Below, piece by piece: positions 37,090-45,598 of a stretch of DNA of 64,000 bases. Source of the DNA: an uncultured Lachnospiraceae bacterium (GTDB lineage Bacteria; Bacillota; Clostridia; Lachnospirales; Lachnospiraceae); the NCBI GenBank assembly GCA_910585215.1, contig CAJUDQ010000001.1:27963-91962 (forward strand). The letters are read 5' to 3'. The position numbers and the translations under genes were made by a program. The notes beneath the pieces were generated by a model. The model searched no databases. It had not been told where the DNA came from and saw nothing but the letters and a program-made list of their open reading frames with translations. Positions within the stretch are counted from its first letter, which is position 1. Each line of letters begins with the position of its first letter.

Positions 37090-37449
37090 ATGAGATATTT
37101 TGAATTGCAGCCTTTGAGAATCCCTTCTGGCTGGACAGTAAAATATAATAATTTTTCAGAATATGACTTGCAGACACATGGCGCTGAATATGCTTATGAA
37201 TTGAATGAAGATTTGCTGCAGTTAGAATATTGCAATGTGCTTATTGACTTGGGATGGTACCCCTCCATGAATATAAATGGCAGATATGTAATGTATTTTG
37301 TAAATACAAACAATAAAAATCCATTTGATACTCCCATAGATGTATTTGAATCAAAATCCAAGGAAGAAATTATTTTAAAACTGGAATATTGGATATCAGA
37401 AGGACACTATCAACAATATATCTGTCAGGGAAACAATCTGCAAAAATAG
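37090..37449 (+). CDS. Hypothetical protein, 119 aa
   Basis: Soluble, acidic and aromatic-rich (RIPSGWTVKYNNFSEYD, VLIDLGWYPSMNINGRY). AAAGGA precedes the ATG. It resembles small Firmicute immunity-like proteins of unknown function. It follows the papain-like gene by 65 nt and has a good terminator. Confidence 0.65.
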   Translation: MRYFELQPLRIPSGWTVKYNNFSEYDLQTHGAEYAYELNEDLLQLEYCNVLIDLGWYPSMNINGRYVMYFVNTNNKNPFDTPIDVFESKSKEEIILKLEYWISEGHYQQYICQGNNLQK

Positions 37450-37461
37450 AATCACTTTTAT

Positions 37462-37496
37462 GGGCTGCCGTTTGAAAAGGCAGCCCCTTTGTTTTA
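37462..37496 (+). terminator. Terminator of 119-aa gene
   Basis: GGGCTGCC (37462-37469) pairs with GGCAGCCC (37479-37486), followed by CTTTGTTTTA. The convergent chemoreceptor gene ends right behind it. Confidence 0.8.
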
Positions 37497-38471
37497 CTTT
37501 CTTATATCTTCTGCAAGAGGCCGAATCTGTCCGAGCATATTTCTCAAATCTTCAAATACCATAGTCTTGCTGGCATCGCTCTTCTCAATATCATCAATAT
37601 ATCGGAGCACTTCCTCATAGCTTTTCTGCGACATCACAACATAATTTGTCAAATTTCCAATCTCTCTTTCCGAACCTCCGATTGCCTGCTCAATCGCCTG
37701 TTGTACATCTTCTATCTGGTCTGCCTGCTGCCGGATAGTGTCAAAAATTTCATGTGTTCCCTCCACATTTTTCTGATTTGTCTCCAACGCCTCTCTCGAA
37801 CACTGCAAAGATACATTCAGCTCTTTTGTATCCTCTTCCACATGCTTTACACTCTGATTTACAATTGTAATCAGATTTTTTATCTGGTCTGCCAGTGCGC
37901 TGACCTGTTCTGCCACCACTGCAAAGCCTCTGCCATGCTGACCGGCTCTTGCTGCTTCTATGGAAGCATTTAAGGAAAGCATATTTGTCTGATTTGCCAC
38001 AGAAATAATACCCTTTGTACATTTTTTAATCTCGTCCACAGAAGCCTGTAGATTATCAAAAGTCGTATCCATTACCTGAAAGCTCTCTGTTACTTTCTGC
38101 GAATCTGCCTTTAATACTTTTACCTGTTCCTGCGCATTTTCTACAGATTGTACAATATCCCTTCTCACATCTTCAAAAGATTTTGTAGCGTCGCCAATTC
38201 CTTCAAATACACTTTGAAATGTTCCTATATTTTCATTTAAGCTCTCCGCTTTTTCCATAACCTGATAAAAAGCTTCCTTTATATTGACAATCTGCTCTGT
38301 AATCGCAACCTCCTCGTCAACAAGGTCATTATATCTTTTCTTCATATAGTCATGTGCATAGACAAGCGAATAGGATTTATCCTTTAAATCCTGTTTGTTG
38401 ATTCCTTTATTTACTTCCGGTTCATAATATACCTGTTCTTCCTCTTCTTCCCTTTTTCTAAATAATCCCAT
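37494..38471 (-). CDS. Soluble methyl-accepting chemotaxis protein
   Basis: 325 aa, no membrane segment, mostly coiled coil. The hairpin tip contains the universal receptor signature: [20 protein letters not shown] then [13 protein letters not shown] signal from the N-terminal part would reach CheA/CheW. AGGAGGAG precedes ATG 38471, 12 nt after the FIST gene stop. The pair forms an operon: FIST protein sensor plus cytoplasmic receptor. Confidence 0.9.
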   Translation of the reverse strand: MGLFRKREEEEEQVYYEPEVNKGINKQDLKDKSYSLVYAHDYMKKRYNDLVDEEVAITEQIVNIKEAFYQVMEKAESLNENIGTFQSVFEGIGDATKSFEDVRRDIVQSVENAQEQVKVLKADSQKVTESFQVMDTTFDNLQASVDEIKKCTKGIISVANQTNMLSLNASIEAARAGQHGRGFAVVAEQVSALADQIKNLITIVNQSVKHVEEDTKELNVSLQCSREALETNQKNVEGTHEIFDTIRQQADQIEDVQQAIEQAIGGSEREIGNLTNYVVMSQKSYEEVLRYIDDIEKSDASKTMVFEDLRNMLGQIRPLAEDIRK

Positions 38472-38483
38472 AACATGCTCCTC

Positions 38484-39545
38484 CTATTCAAAAACAACAC
38501 ATGACATTGTCTGGTTCGTATGCTGCTTCATATAATGCTCTCCCAGTCCTATCAGTCCTGAATGTGTGCCCAGCTGATTCATTTCTGTAAAATATTGCTC
38601 TACACAGTTATGCTGCTGAAACAGGATATACCGGAAAGCACAGTTAATGGAATACACACCTGAAATTTTATTGAAATCACTTCTTATATGCTCTATGGTA
38701 GACTTGTAGATACTTTTCAAATCGCCTATCTGCATAATATAAAGCTTATCCTTTGGATTTACCTTGCGATAACATGTAATGGATTTATCCGACTGTAGTT
38801 CTTTCAATGATACAATAAAAACCTCATCTCCTATAATTCTTCCAAGAGGATTGACAAAGGTCTGTGTCTCAATATCCTCTTCCTGTATGCCTAGGTCTCT
38901 TGTATATACATCGGCAAACGGCTGTCCATTCAGCTCTTTAATCATGTATTTTTCAGGAACTGCTTTTGTTACAAGATATTTTTTATCTGTCGGAGTATAT
39001 AGGTTTTCTTTATATACCTTTACTTTTCCATGTTCATTTTTTACAAGAGCATAGGCACAGGCGTTTTCATAAACCTTTCCATTACAGCACACAGTTCCTT
39101 CCCATGCTGTTCCTCCAGTAAGAGGAATTTTCTTTTTTTCCAGTACAGAATTTATTGTTGCCAAAACACACTCGTCGTTGCCGGCACAAAAATCCATACA
39201 AACCATATTTTCGGATGTTCCGTTCATTGCACTCATATCTTTTTCCAGCCGTTTAATATATTTTACGGGCATGGTGCCAGCTTCCTCCAACACATTTGCT
39301 CTTGCAGATATTCCATCGTAAAATGCAGTAACTGTAAATCCGTTCTCAACTACATCTGTCTTCGCATAGCTCTGACCTACACAGCCAATGCTTGGAACCC
39401 CCGGAAATAATGCTTCTATTTCTTGCACCTGATTTCGGAAAGCTTCCTTGTCACTGCCACACAGAATCAGAAACTGCGGACTTTCAAGTCCCAAAACAGC
39501 TTCTTTTACATCACCGCTTCTGCTAATACCTGTAAACTGCTTCAT
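38484..39545 (-). CDS. FIST domain sensory protein
   Basis: 353 aa from ATG 39545 (GAAAGGA 9 nt upstream); the longer frame has no ribosome site. The N-terminal FIST_N region contains FLILCGSDKEAFRNQVQ and GVPSIGCVGQ; the C-terminal FIST_C region has GEHYMKQHTNQTMSCVVFE. FIST proteins bind small ligands such as amino acids and pass the signal to neighbouring receptors or kinases. Here the partner is the soluble MCP that follows 12 nt downstream. Confidence 0.88.
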   Translation of the reverse strand: MKQFTGISRSGDVKEAVLGLESPQFLILCGSDKEAFRNQVQEIEALFPGVPSIGCVGQSYAKTDVVENGFTVTAFYDGISARANVLEEAGTMPVKYIKRLEKDMSAMNGTSENMVCMDFCAGNDECVLATINSVLEKKKIPLTGGTAWEGTVCCNGKVYENACAYALVKNEHGKVKVYKENLYTPTDKKYLVTKAVPEKYMIKELNGQPFADVYTRDLGIQEEDIETQTFVNPLGRIIGDEVFIVSLKELQSDKSITCYRKVNPKDKLYIMQIGDLKSIYKSTIEHIRSDFNKISGVYSINCAFRYILFQQHNCVEQYFTEMNQLGTHSGLIGLGEHYMKQHTNQTMSCVVFE

Positions 39546-39695
39546 ACTTTTTATCCTTTCTGTCACGTAAATTTTGCCATAAGGCTCTATAAAAGTATGA
39601 TAACATAAATATGAAAAAAAGGAAATATTTTTTATAAAAATTATCAAAGACTCGCTATGTTGGTGTGAACACTCAAAATCTTATTATCTGATTAA

Positions 39696-40466
39696 TTATA
39701 GATTCTTTTTATTAAATTGTATCACTGCTATTGTTATATTGACAATTACCAATAGGATAAGCACAACCATAGCATACGAATATTCCGATGCTTCCTTTGT
39801 ACCTGACAGCAAATCAGCAGAATCAAGAAGTTTTATTGGAAGAAATTTTTTCACTTTTTGTATAAATCCAATCAGGTAAACAAGAAGAAAACTGCATGCA
39901 ATTGCGATTAATACAGCAGAATTATTTTCAAAAAATGCGGAAAAGCATACTACCAGCGAAATTATCCATATACCAATAAGATAAAAACAAAATGCAGAAA
40001 ACAATAAATAAGAGGCCGCCCTGTTATCCCAAAACCATGCATTATACAGATATGTAATTCCATAACATATCCAATATCCGGCTGTCCAGAAAAATATCAT
40101 AACAATAAGCTTTGACATAAGTATTTTCCATCTGTCCATTCCCTTTGTAATCATATTGACAAGTGTACCCTTATGATACTCAGCAATCAATATTCCACTG
40201 AACAGAAAAAGAAAAAGAATCAATGCAATTGGTATATTTTTATAAAACTGTGCCCATGAAGACATTGCATCTACTTTTATTTCTGTTATGACAAATCCAG
40301 TTTCTGTAAGGTCCTGTGACATTGCCTCCAACAGCCACGGTGTCAGCTTTGCCACTGCCGGATTCATAATTCCAAAAAGAACAAACAAAATCATTAACAA
40401 AAGGGCTTTTCCTGTACGGATAAACTCCATAAATTCCTTTTTTGTAAAAGCTGTCAACTGCTTCAT
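39696..40466 (-). CDS. ABC-2 type permease
   Basis: 256 aa from ATG 40466, overlapping the ATPase stop by 4 nt (ATGA). Six hydrophobic segments, with the first at about 18-35 and a large loop to 85; typical of BcrB/NatB-type ABC-2 permeases. Together with the ATPase and a PLDc_N protein it forms an export or immunity unit, probably against peptide antibiotics. The longer N-terminal frame lies in the ATPase gene. Confidence 0.85.
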   Translation of the reverse strand: MKQLTAFTKKEFMEFIRTGKALLLMILFVLFGIMNPAVAKLTPWLLEAMSQDLTETGFVITEIKVDAMSSWAQFYKNIPIALILFLFLFSGILIAEYHKGTLVNMITKGMDRWKILMSKLIVMIFFWTAGYWICYGITYLYNAWFWDNRAASYLLFSAFCFYLIGIWIISLVVCFSAFFENNSAVLIAIACSFLLVYLIGFIQKVKKFLPIKLLDSADLLSGTKEASEYSYAMVVLILLVIVNITIAVIQFNKKNL

Positions 40467-41419
40467 TTGCCAACCACCTCCATAAACAGGTCTTCTAATG
40501 CAGGCTCCAGCATTTCTATCCGCTGAGGGGAAATATTGTTCCGGGCCAGAAGCTGCATAATTTCTATTACATCTTTTTCTGTCTTTTGATAACAGCATAC
40601 CTGCACCTTTCCTGTTCTTTTGCCCTCTTTGTATTTTTCTGTAAATAAATTTGCATCTTCCTGCCGATTAAATTCTATTTCTATGCCATTTCCTTTTCGA
40701 ATCCCTTTTATTTCTTCCAATGTGCCCTGCAAGGCTATTTTGCCATTATGCAAAAATGCAATTTTATCGCAGATACGCTCTACATCGGAAAGAATATGTG
40801 TGGAAAATAAAATGGTGGTTTCATTTTTTACAGAACATAAAATCTCCAGTATTTCTTTTCTGCCCAATGGGTCAAGAGCCGAAGTCGGCTCATCGCATAT
40901 CAGCAGCTTTGGACTGTTTAGCAATGCCTGTGCAATGCCAAGCCGCTGCTTCATTCCGCGTGAAAATCCCTGAATGCGTTTTTGCGGCTTGGAAAGACCC
41001 ACAAGATGTAATAATCTGTCTGCTCTGTCCTGACTTTCCTTTTTTTCCATTCCGGTAATTTCTCCACACAGCATCAAATATTCCAGTGGTGTCATAAAAC
41101 TGTAAAATTCCGGTACATCCGGCAGATATCCGATATATCTGTTTGTTCTGTTCTGTCCAAAGCTTACAGGGATTCCATTGACAAAAATTTCTCCGCTGTC
41201 ACGTTCTAACAGACCAAGTATCAGTTTCATTGTCGTAGTTTTTCCCGCACCATTTTGACCAATAAATCCAAAAATAGTATGTTCCGGTACAGAAAAAGTA
41301 AGGTCCATCAATACCTTATTATCAAATATCTTGTTATCAAATTCCTTGTTAAATTTCTTATCAGATATTTTACGTTTTCCAAAACTCTTTGATACATGGG
41401 AACAGGTCAGCATATCCAT
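40463..41419 (-). CDS. ABC transporter ATP-binding protein
   Basis: 318 aa from ATG 41419, overlapping the upstream stop (TGATG) with AGGAGG 7 nt upstream. Walker A GFIGQNGAGKTTTM, signature FSRGMKQRLGIAQALL, Walker B LLICDEPTSALD and H-loop TILFSTHILSD are intact. A short inserted Lys/Asn/Phe-rich stretch (about 15-30, KKFNKEFDNKIFDNK) is unusual for the family. Paired with the ABC-2 permease. Confidence 0.9.
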   Translation of the reverse strand: MDMLTCSHVSKSFGKRKISDKKFNKEFDNKIFDNKVLMDLTFSVPEHTIFGFIGQNGAGKTTTMKLILGLLERDSGEIFVNGIPVSFGQNRTNRYIGYLPDVPEFYSFMTPLEYLMLCGEITGMEKKESQDRADRLLHLVGLSKPQKRIQGFSRGMKQRLGIAQALLNSPKLLICDEPTSALDPLGRKEILEILCSVKNETTILFSTHILSDVERICDKIAFLHNGKIALQGTLEEIKGIRKGNGIEIEFNRQEDANLFTEKYKEGKRTGKVQVCCYQKTEKDVIEIMQLLARNNISPQRIEMLEPALEDLFMEVVGK

Positions 41420-41628
41420 CAGCCATCCTCCTTTCCAAAAAGAAAGTACAAAACAGGACCAATAAATTCCATTCCAATAATTGATATGACAAGCCATAAA
41501 GTCCTGTTGCCACGTTTATAGGTTTTATGTGTTAAAATATGCCTTATGGTGACACCAAGAAGTACAAATTGCACAATAATAAAAGGCACTAAAAATGGCA
41601 GTATTTCTTTTATCTCAATATTACTCAT
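41419..41628 (-). CDS. PLDc_N domain membrane protein
   Basis: 69 aa with two membrane helices (about 9-26 and 46-64) and the GMEFIGPVLYFLFG end typical of the PLDc_N domain. The ATG overlaps the stop of the XRE gene by 4 nt. In antibiotic-type ABC operons such proteins accompany the permease. Exact role unknown. Confidence 0.8.
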   Translation of the reverse strand: MSNIEIKEILPFLVPFIIVQFVLLGVTIRHILTHKTYKRGNRTLWLVISIIGMEFIGPVLYFLFGKEDG

Positions 41629-42752
41629 AACATTTCTCCCTTCTTTGCAACGATATTGCAGATATCCCGATACTCTTTGTTATCCTTCAAAACAGAAAAT
41701 GCCGGATTTGCAAACGACTGTATAAAGCTGTTATAAATCACCCGTTTATCTCTTGGTGGCTCTGTTCCCAAATCCAGCTGGTCATACCATGTCTGAACAG
41801 AATAAAAATAGCTGTCTTCATGTTTGGAAAGATTATCTCCTGTCAACAAAAAATCAACTTCATCTGCATATTTTTTTAACATGTTGACTGCCTGCTCTTT
41901 CTTCTCATGCATGCTGTAAACAATGGCCGCCTGATAATGAAATTGTGTTGTTGTACCTTGAGAAAATTTCTGCAGTTCATAAGTTGCAATTAAACTTTCT
42001 ATGCGTTGAATGGTAATTTCACAGATATCCATATTATCACTGTGAATAATAAGATACCAGACTGCTGCTGCAATCAATGAATTGAGATGTAAAAACATGC
42101 TCATCTGCGTAAAACTATTGGCATTTTCTTTTTTGTCCGCAAGCATATATGCCTGAATTAATAGCGAATCACTTTGGCTGGCAAGACGGCGTGGATTCAG
42201 AATTTCTTCGGTTGCTTCAATTGCCTGTATCGCATTTCCAAGCCGTAAATCTACTGCTGCCCTGATAATCACGGTATCTTCGCAGATACCAATATTTTTA
42301 CAATTAACAATAATATGGCTGCACAAATCCGAGAGTTTTTTCAACACGGTTTCCTGAACTATTTTGTCCTCTGCCAGCATAAAATGATTCAGCCATAAAA
42401 CACATATCTGAAAAAGAAAAGGATAACAGGAATAATATTCTTTTACATAATTTTCACTTTTTAACATTACCTCATGAAACGGCTGTTCTGCAAAGGCAGC
42501 AGCCAAGTCATGATAAATTTTCTGTATCTGTTCTGTACTTAACTGTGGTTGATATCCAAGCAACTCATCTATTGTGACATCAAAAAATGCCGCAAGTACG
42601 GGAAGTATTAAAATATCAGGGAGGCTTTGACCAGTTTCCCACTTTGAGACAGAGCCCTTGGTAACACCTACAAAATCTGCGAGCTGTTCCTGAGTTATTT
42701 TTTTATTATGACGTAATCTGATAATATTATCAGAAAAATTCAGATAATTCAT
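41625..42752 (-). CDS. XRE-family regulator with helical-repeat sensor domain
   Basis: 375 aa. HTH at residues 10-65 (KKITQEQLADFVGVTKGSVSKWETG), then a ~300-residue all-helical TPR-like region, as in Rgg/PlcR-like or bacteriocin regulators that bind peptides. AAAGGAG precedes ATG 42752. First gene of xre-PLDc_N-ATPase-permease, all joined by overlapping stops and starts, so the regulator likely controls this export operon. Confidence 0.85.
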   Translation of the reverse strand: MNYLNFSDNIIRLRHNKKITQEQLADFVGVTKGSVSKWETGQSLPDILILPVLAAFFDVTIDELLGYQPQLSTEQIQKIYHDLAAAFAEQPFHEVMLKSENYVKEYYSCYPFLFQICVLWLNHFMLAEDKIVQETVLKKLSDLCSHIIVNCKNIGICEDTVIIRAAVDLRLGNAIQAIEATEEILNPRRLASQSDSLLIQAYMLADKKENANSFTQMSMFLHLNSLIAAAVWYLIIHSDNMDICEITIQRIESLIATYELQKFSQGTTTQFHYQAAIVYSMHEKKEQAVNMLKKYADEVDFLLTGDNLSKHEDSYFYSVQTWYDQLDLGTEPPRDKRVIYNSFIQSFANPAFSVLKDNKEYRDICNIVAKKGEML

Positions 42753-42790
42753 ACAAGTTTCTCCTTTCTGCTTTTACTTTCTATATCATA

Positions 42791-42819
42791 AGTATAGCCA
42801 AGGGAAACAAAAAACTCAA
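42791..42819 (-). promoter_or_regulatory. Promoter of XRE-ABC operon
   Basis: On the minus strand: TTGAGT (42819-42814), 17-bp spacer, TATACT (42796-42791), 39 bp upstream of ATG 42752. Confidence 0.7.
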
Positions 42820-42919
42820 TGGATTACAGCGATACTTTAAGAAAAAAAATCAACTGACAGGAAACTTATTATTGTTTCATTGAAATACAAACCTTCATTT
42901 CCTTTAAATACTAGATAAT

Positions 42920-44449
42920 TCACAAATATTCACTGTCCTTATTTACAGAAAACAACCCATTTTCACGAAGCTCATAAATTTTATCACATACCTCACTTAA
43001 ATATTTCCTGTCATGTGATACACTGATAATAGCACCGCCAAAATTGCAGAGAGCTACTCTGACTACAGGGCTTGAAAGTGGACTGAAGTTTCGGGTGGGT
43101 TCATCCAGCACCAGCACGTCTGCTCCTCGCAACACCATATCAAGGAACAGTATTTTTGCTCTCTGTCCACCGCTTAAACTTCCTATTTTTCCGTTCATTT
43201 CTTCATAAGTAAACTTCATGCCGCCCATATAGGTTCTGGCTTTGGTTACTTCCTCTTTTGTATGACTTTCTGCAAGATATTGAACAGGTGTTTTATTAAA
43301 ATCCAGTACCTCGGCATAATTTTGCGGCATAAATGCGGCATTGATATCCTGTCGTTCTTTCAGTTCTTTCCACAGAAAAGAAAGCAGTGTAGATTTGCCT
43401 GCACCATTTCTGCCAATAATACCAATATGTTCATTTCCAGAGATATAAAGGTGAAGATTTTGAGATAAAATTCTTTCCCCGACACACAGTTTGTCACATG
43501 AAAAATCAAGTATTGTTTTACCTGACGGCAGATGAATTGTCTCATCAAATCTGGCCAGAATCGCTTCTTCCTCCTGTGGAAAATCAAGAAAGTTTTCTTT
43601 TTCCCGTTCAAAACGTTTTCCTGTGGAAATTACAGAACTCATTTTCTTTTTCAGCAGCCTTCCGCCATGAGGGTTCTGTCTTGTAATCGTTTCCTGTTCA
43701 TGGTCAACGCGGTTGTAAATTTTTCTCCATTTTTCCATTTGTCTGTCATAGTCCTCTCTCTGTTTTCTTGCTACCTGTTCCTGATGCGCAAAAGAGCTTT
43801 GCCGATGCGATAAGTATTCTCGATAAGAACAATAAGAAACAGAAATACGACATTTCGTTTTACGAATAATCTGTTCCATATGCACAATGATATTTGCGGT
43901 ATTTTCAATCAAAGTTTCATCATGAGAAATATAGAGAACCGGCAGTCTGCTTTCTGCAATAAAGGTCTCCAGCCATTGTAATGTGGGAATATCCAAATCA
44001 TTGGTAGGTTCATCCAGCAGCAGAATATCTGGTTCTTCCATAAGCAAATGTGCAAGCTGAATTTTTACTTTCTCACCACCGGAAAGTGTGGAAAGCTTCT
44101 GGTCTGATAAAATAAATTCAATGGACAATCCAAGTTTTTTCAAACTGTCTGTATGCATGTAATACTCAGTATCTTCAAAATACTCTGCCAACGAGAGACC
44201 TCCACAGCTTTCATCCATAACCTGAGGCAGGTAGGCTATTTTGGCTTTTGTAACAATATCACCGGAACAACTGCAATACGTTTCCACGAGATTTCGCTGA
44301 TAAATAAATTTTAAAAGAGTAGACTTTCCATTGCCCTCTTCCCCGATAATCACAGCTTTGTCACCTCGGTTTAATGTAAAGGAAAAATTATCTGTAATAT
44401 ATCTCCCATCTTCTTTGAGATAAATCGTTATATTTTTTAATTGTAACAT
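42920..44449 (-). CDS. ABC-F ATPase, probable ribosome-protection antibiotic resistance factor
   Basis: 509 aa with two ABC domains and no membrane segments. Domain 1: Walker A GEEGNGKSTLL, signature LSTLSGGEKVKIQLA, Walker B ILLLDEPTNDLD. A charged interdomain linker follows (about 225-290), the part that enters the ribosome exit site. Domain 2: GRNGAGKSTLL, SLSGGQRAKILFLDM and LVLDEPTRNFSP, where the canonical Asn-Asp-Leu-Asp is replaced. AGGAGG lies just below a long hairpin, so a leader may control expression. Similar ABC-F proteins give lincosamide/streptogramin/pleuromutilin resistance, but the target here is unknown. Confidence 0.85.
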   Translation of the reverse strand: MLQLKNITIYLKEDGRYITDNFSFTLNRGDKAVIIGEEGNGKSTLLKFIYQRNLVETYCSCSGDIVTKAKIAYLPQVMDESCGGLSLAEYFEDTEYYMHTDSLKKLGLSIEFILSDQKLSTLSGGEKVKIQLAHLLMEEPDILLLDEPTNDLDIPTLQWLETFIAESRLPVLYISHDETLIENTANIIVHMEQIIRKTKCRISVSYCSYREYLSHRQSSFAHQEQVARKQREDYDRQMEKWRKIYNRVDHEQETITRQNPHGGRLLKKKMSSVISTGKRFEREKENFLDFPQEEEAILARFDETIHLPSGKTILDFSCDKLCVGERILSQNLHLYISGNEHIGIIGRNGAGKSTLLSFLWKELKERQDINAAFMPQNYAEVLDFNKTPVQYLAESHTKEEVTKARTYMGGMKFTYEEMNGKIGSLSGGQRAKILFLDMVLRGADVLVLDEPTRNFSPLSSPVVRVALCNFGGAIISVSHDRKYLSEVCDKIYELRENGLFSVNKDSEYL

Positions 44450-44454
44450 AAAAA

Positions 44455-44565
44455 CCTCCTCTTCTGCAGTTCCTGACTGTCAGATGACAGTCAGGAACTG
44501 ATTGCTCAATAAAAAATAGTTCCTTTTTGACAGTGAATCATCACATATCGAAAAAAGGAACTATT
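44455..44565 (-). promoter_or_regulatory. Attenuator leader of ABC-F gene
   Basis: In transcript order: hairpin 1 (44565-44515; arms AATAGTTCC and GGAACTATT plus A/T extension) runs into six T (44516-44511), an intrinsic terminator. Hairpin 2 (44500-44467) has a perfect 16-bp stem and ends directly before AGGAGG (44460-44455). The right arm of hairpin 1 (GGAACT) can instead pair with AGTTCC of hairpin 2, giving an antiterminator. This fits ribosome-stalling induction known for ABC-F resistance genes. Confidence 0.7.
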
Positions 44566-44941
44566 TACTGCATATATGGGGATATTCTATAAACAAAACA
44601 ACCACAATGCCATAAGTTTATGATAACCTTTCTGGTGCTTTGTTTAAAATACAACTGCTTTCTTAGGACTGGTCACAAAAAATACAAAATAAATTTCTAC
44701 AAACTAAATAACTCTACCAGAACAAAAAACAGTGCAGCAAAAATAAACCGCTGTAAAACAGCAAGCAATCCAAATTTCAACAGCAAAACAAATCTGATAC
44801 AGGCATATATACCAACAGATACGCTGATTCACTATCTTGTAAATTTGAATTACTTATTAAACATTGCTACACCTCTTTCTTAATTGTTAGAGTTATTTTA
44901 TCATATGTATAAATAGTCTGTCAAGAATTATTGGACTTATT
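44566..44941. other. Leader and AT-rich spacer upstream of ABC-F gene
   Basis: Apart from the leader peptide at 44587-44613 I see no gene; a plus-strand 87-codon frame lacks a ribosome site and has a spacer-like composition. Confidence 0.5.
44587..44613 (-). CDS. Putative leader peptide (8 aa) of ABC-F gene
   Basis: ATG 44613 reads Met-Ala-Leu-Trp-Leu-Phe-Cys-Leu then TAG, 22 nt before the terminator hairpin. AAAGG lies upstream but about 13 nt away. Hydrophobic, drug-stall-like content and position suggest a regulatory peptide; a second candidate of 11 aa lies in the loop of hairpin 1. Confidence 0.4.
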   Translation of the reverse strand: MALWLFCL

Positions 44942-44992
44942 TTATTGTTTTAATCGCTCGACATATTCCTGCTGTTCATTTTCCGGTATTTC
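44942..44992 (-). pseudogene. Remnant of an Rpn gene 3' end
   Basis: Sixteen codons plus stop reading EIPENEQQEYVERLKQ, matching the C-terminal tail of the Rpn-type gene at 47025. At DNA level 44941-44992 and 47024-47075 agree at 48 of 52 positions (all four differences C/T). It lies just past the nuclease stop. Confidence 0.75.
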
Positions 44993-45011
44993 TCCAAAAC
45001 AGCAAAACTCT

Positions 45012-45596
45012 CTATCTTCCTATTTTGTATTCCGCAAAACCATTTTCCTCGTCTAATTGTATTTTATAATGATAAAATTTCTGTATCTGGCAAACACCCT
45101 CCTCAATTTCTACCATTCCGCTGTTCCATTCCACATTATTGCTCCTTTCTGTTCTATCCGCCAGCATCGCCCGCATAGATACCGGAGAATTTATTAAATC
45201 CCTGCGATAACAGGTATAAAAATTAATTTTTCTCTCATCTATCTCTACTCCCAACACACCTGCCAATGCGTAAGAATTTAAAACTGCTCCCAAAAACTGC
45301 TTTTTTATATGCTCCCATTCCTTTTCCTTAACAGTACGTTTCATTTCCCAAATATGAACTGTCATTCCCTCTTTTGTTTCTTCAAAAATAATATAATCGG
45401 CGCAATTTTTACATTTTAAATTTTGCAACTTTTTCTTTTCCATATTTTTAAAAACAATCATCCTGTTGTCACAGTCAATTTTTATCTTCGCATATCCAGC
45501 TTCAATATTCTTTTCAATCTCTATTCCCGTATCTGAAACTTCCACAAGCTGACTGTCAAACAGCTTTAGTCTTTCATTTGTTCTCTGCGAAAACAC
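45012..45596 (-). CDS. Putative PD-(D/E)XK nuclease paired with ABC-type ATPase
   Basis: 194 aa, GTG start 45596 with GGGAGG 7 nt upstream, 2 nt after the ATPase stop. The core CADYIIFE...VHIWEMKR fits a restriction-nuclease fold: Asp67, then Glu84-Met-Lys86 as the ExK, followed by a basic/aromatic helix (KEKEWEHIKKQFLGAVLNS). Two Cys precede it (KCKNC). Family name unknown; the call is based on this motif and its invariant-looking spacing. It would supply the effector of an ATP-controlled system. Confidence 0.55.
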   Translation of the reverse strand: MFSQRTNERLKLFDSQLVEVSDTGIEIEKNIEAGYAKIKIDCDNRMIVFKNMEKKKLQNLKCKNCADYIIFEETKEGMTVHIWEMKRTVKEKEWEHIKKQFLGAVLNSYALAGVLGVEIDERKINFYTCYRRDLINSPVSMRAMLADRTERSNNVEWNSGMVEIEEGVCQIQKFYHYKIQLDEENGFAEYKIGR

Positions 45597-45598
45597 CT

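Noticed and set aside
44620..44883. 87-codon plus-strand frame
   Set aside because: No ribosome site, low-complexity composition, inside the spacer upstream of the ABC-F leader.
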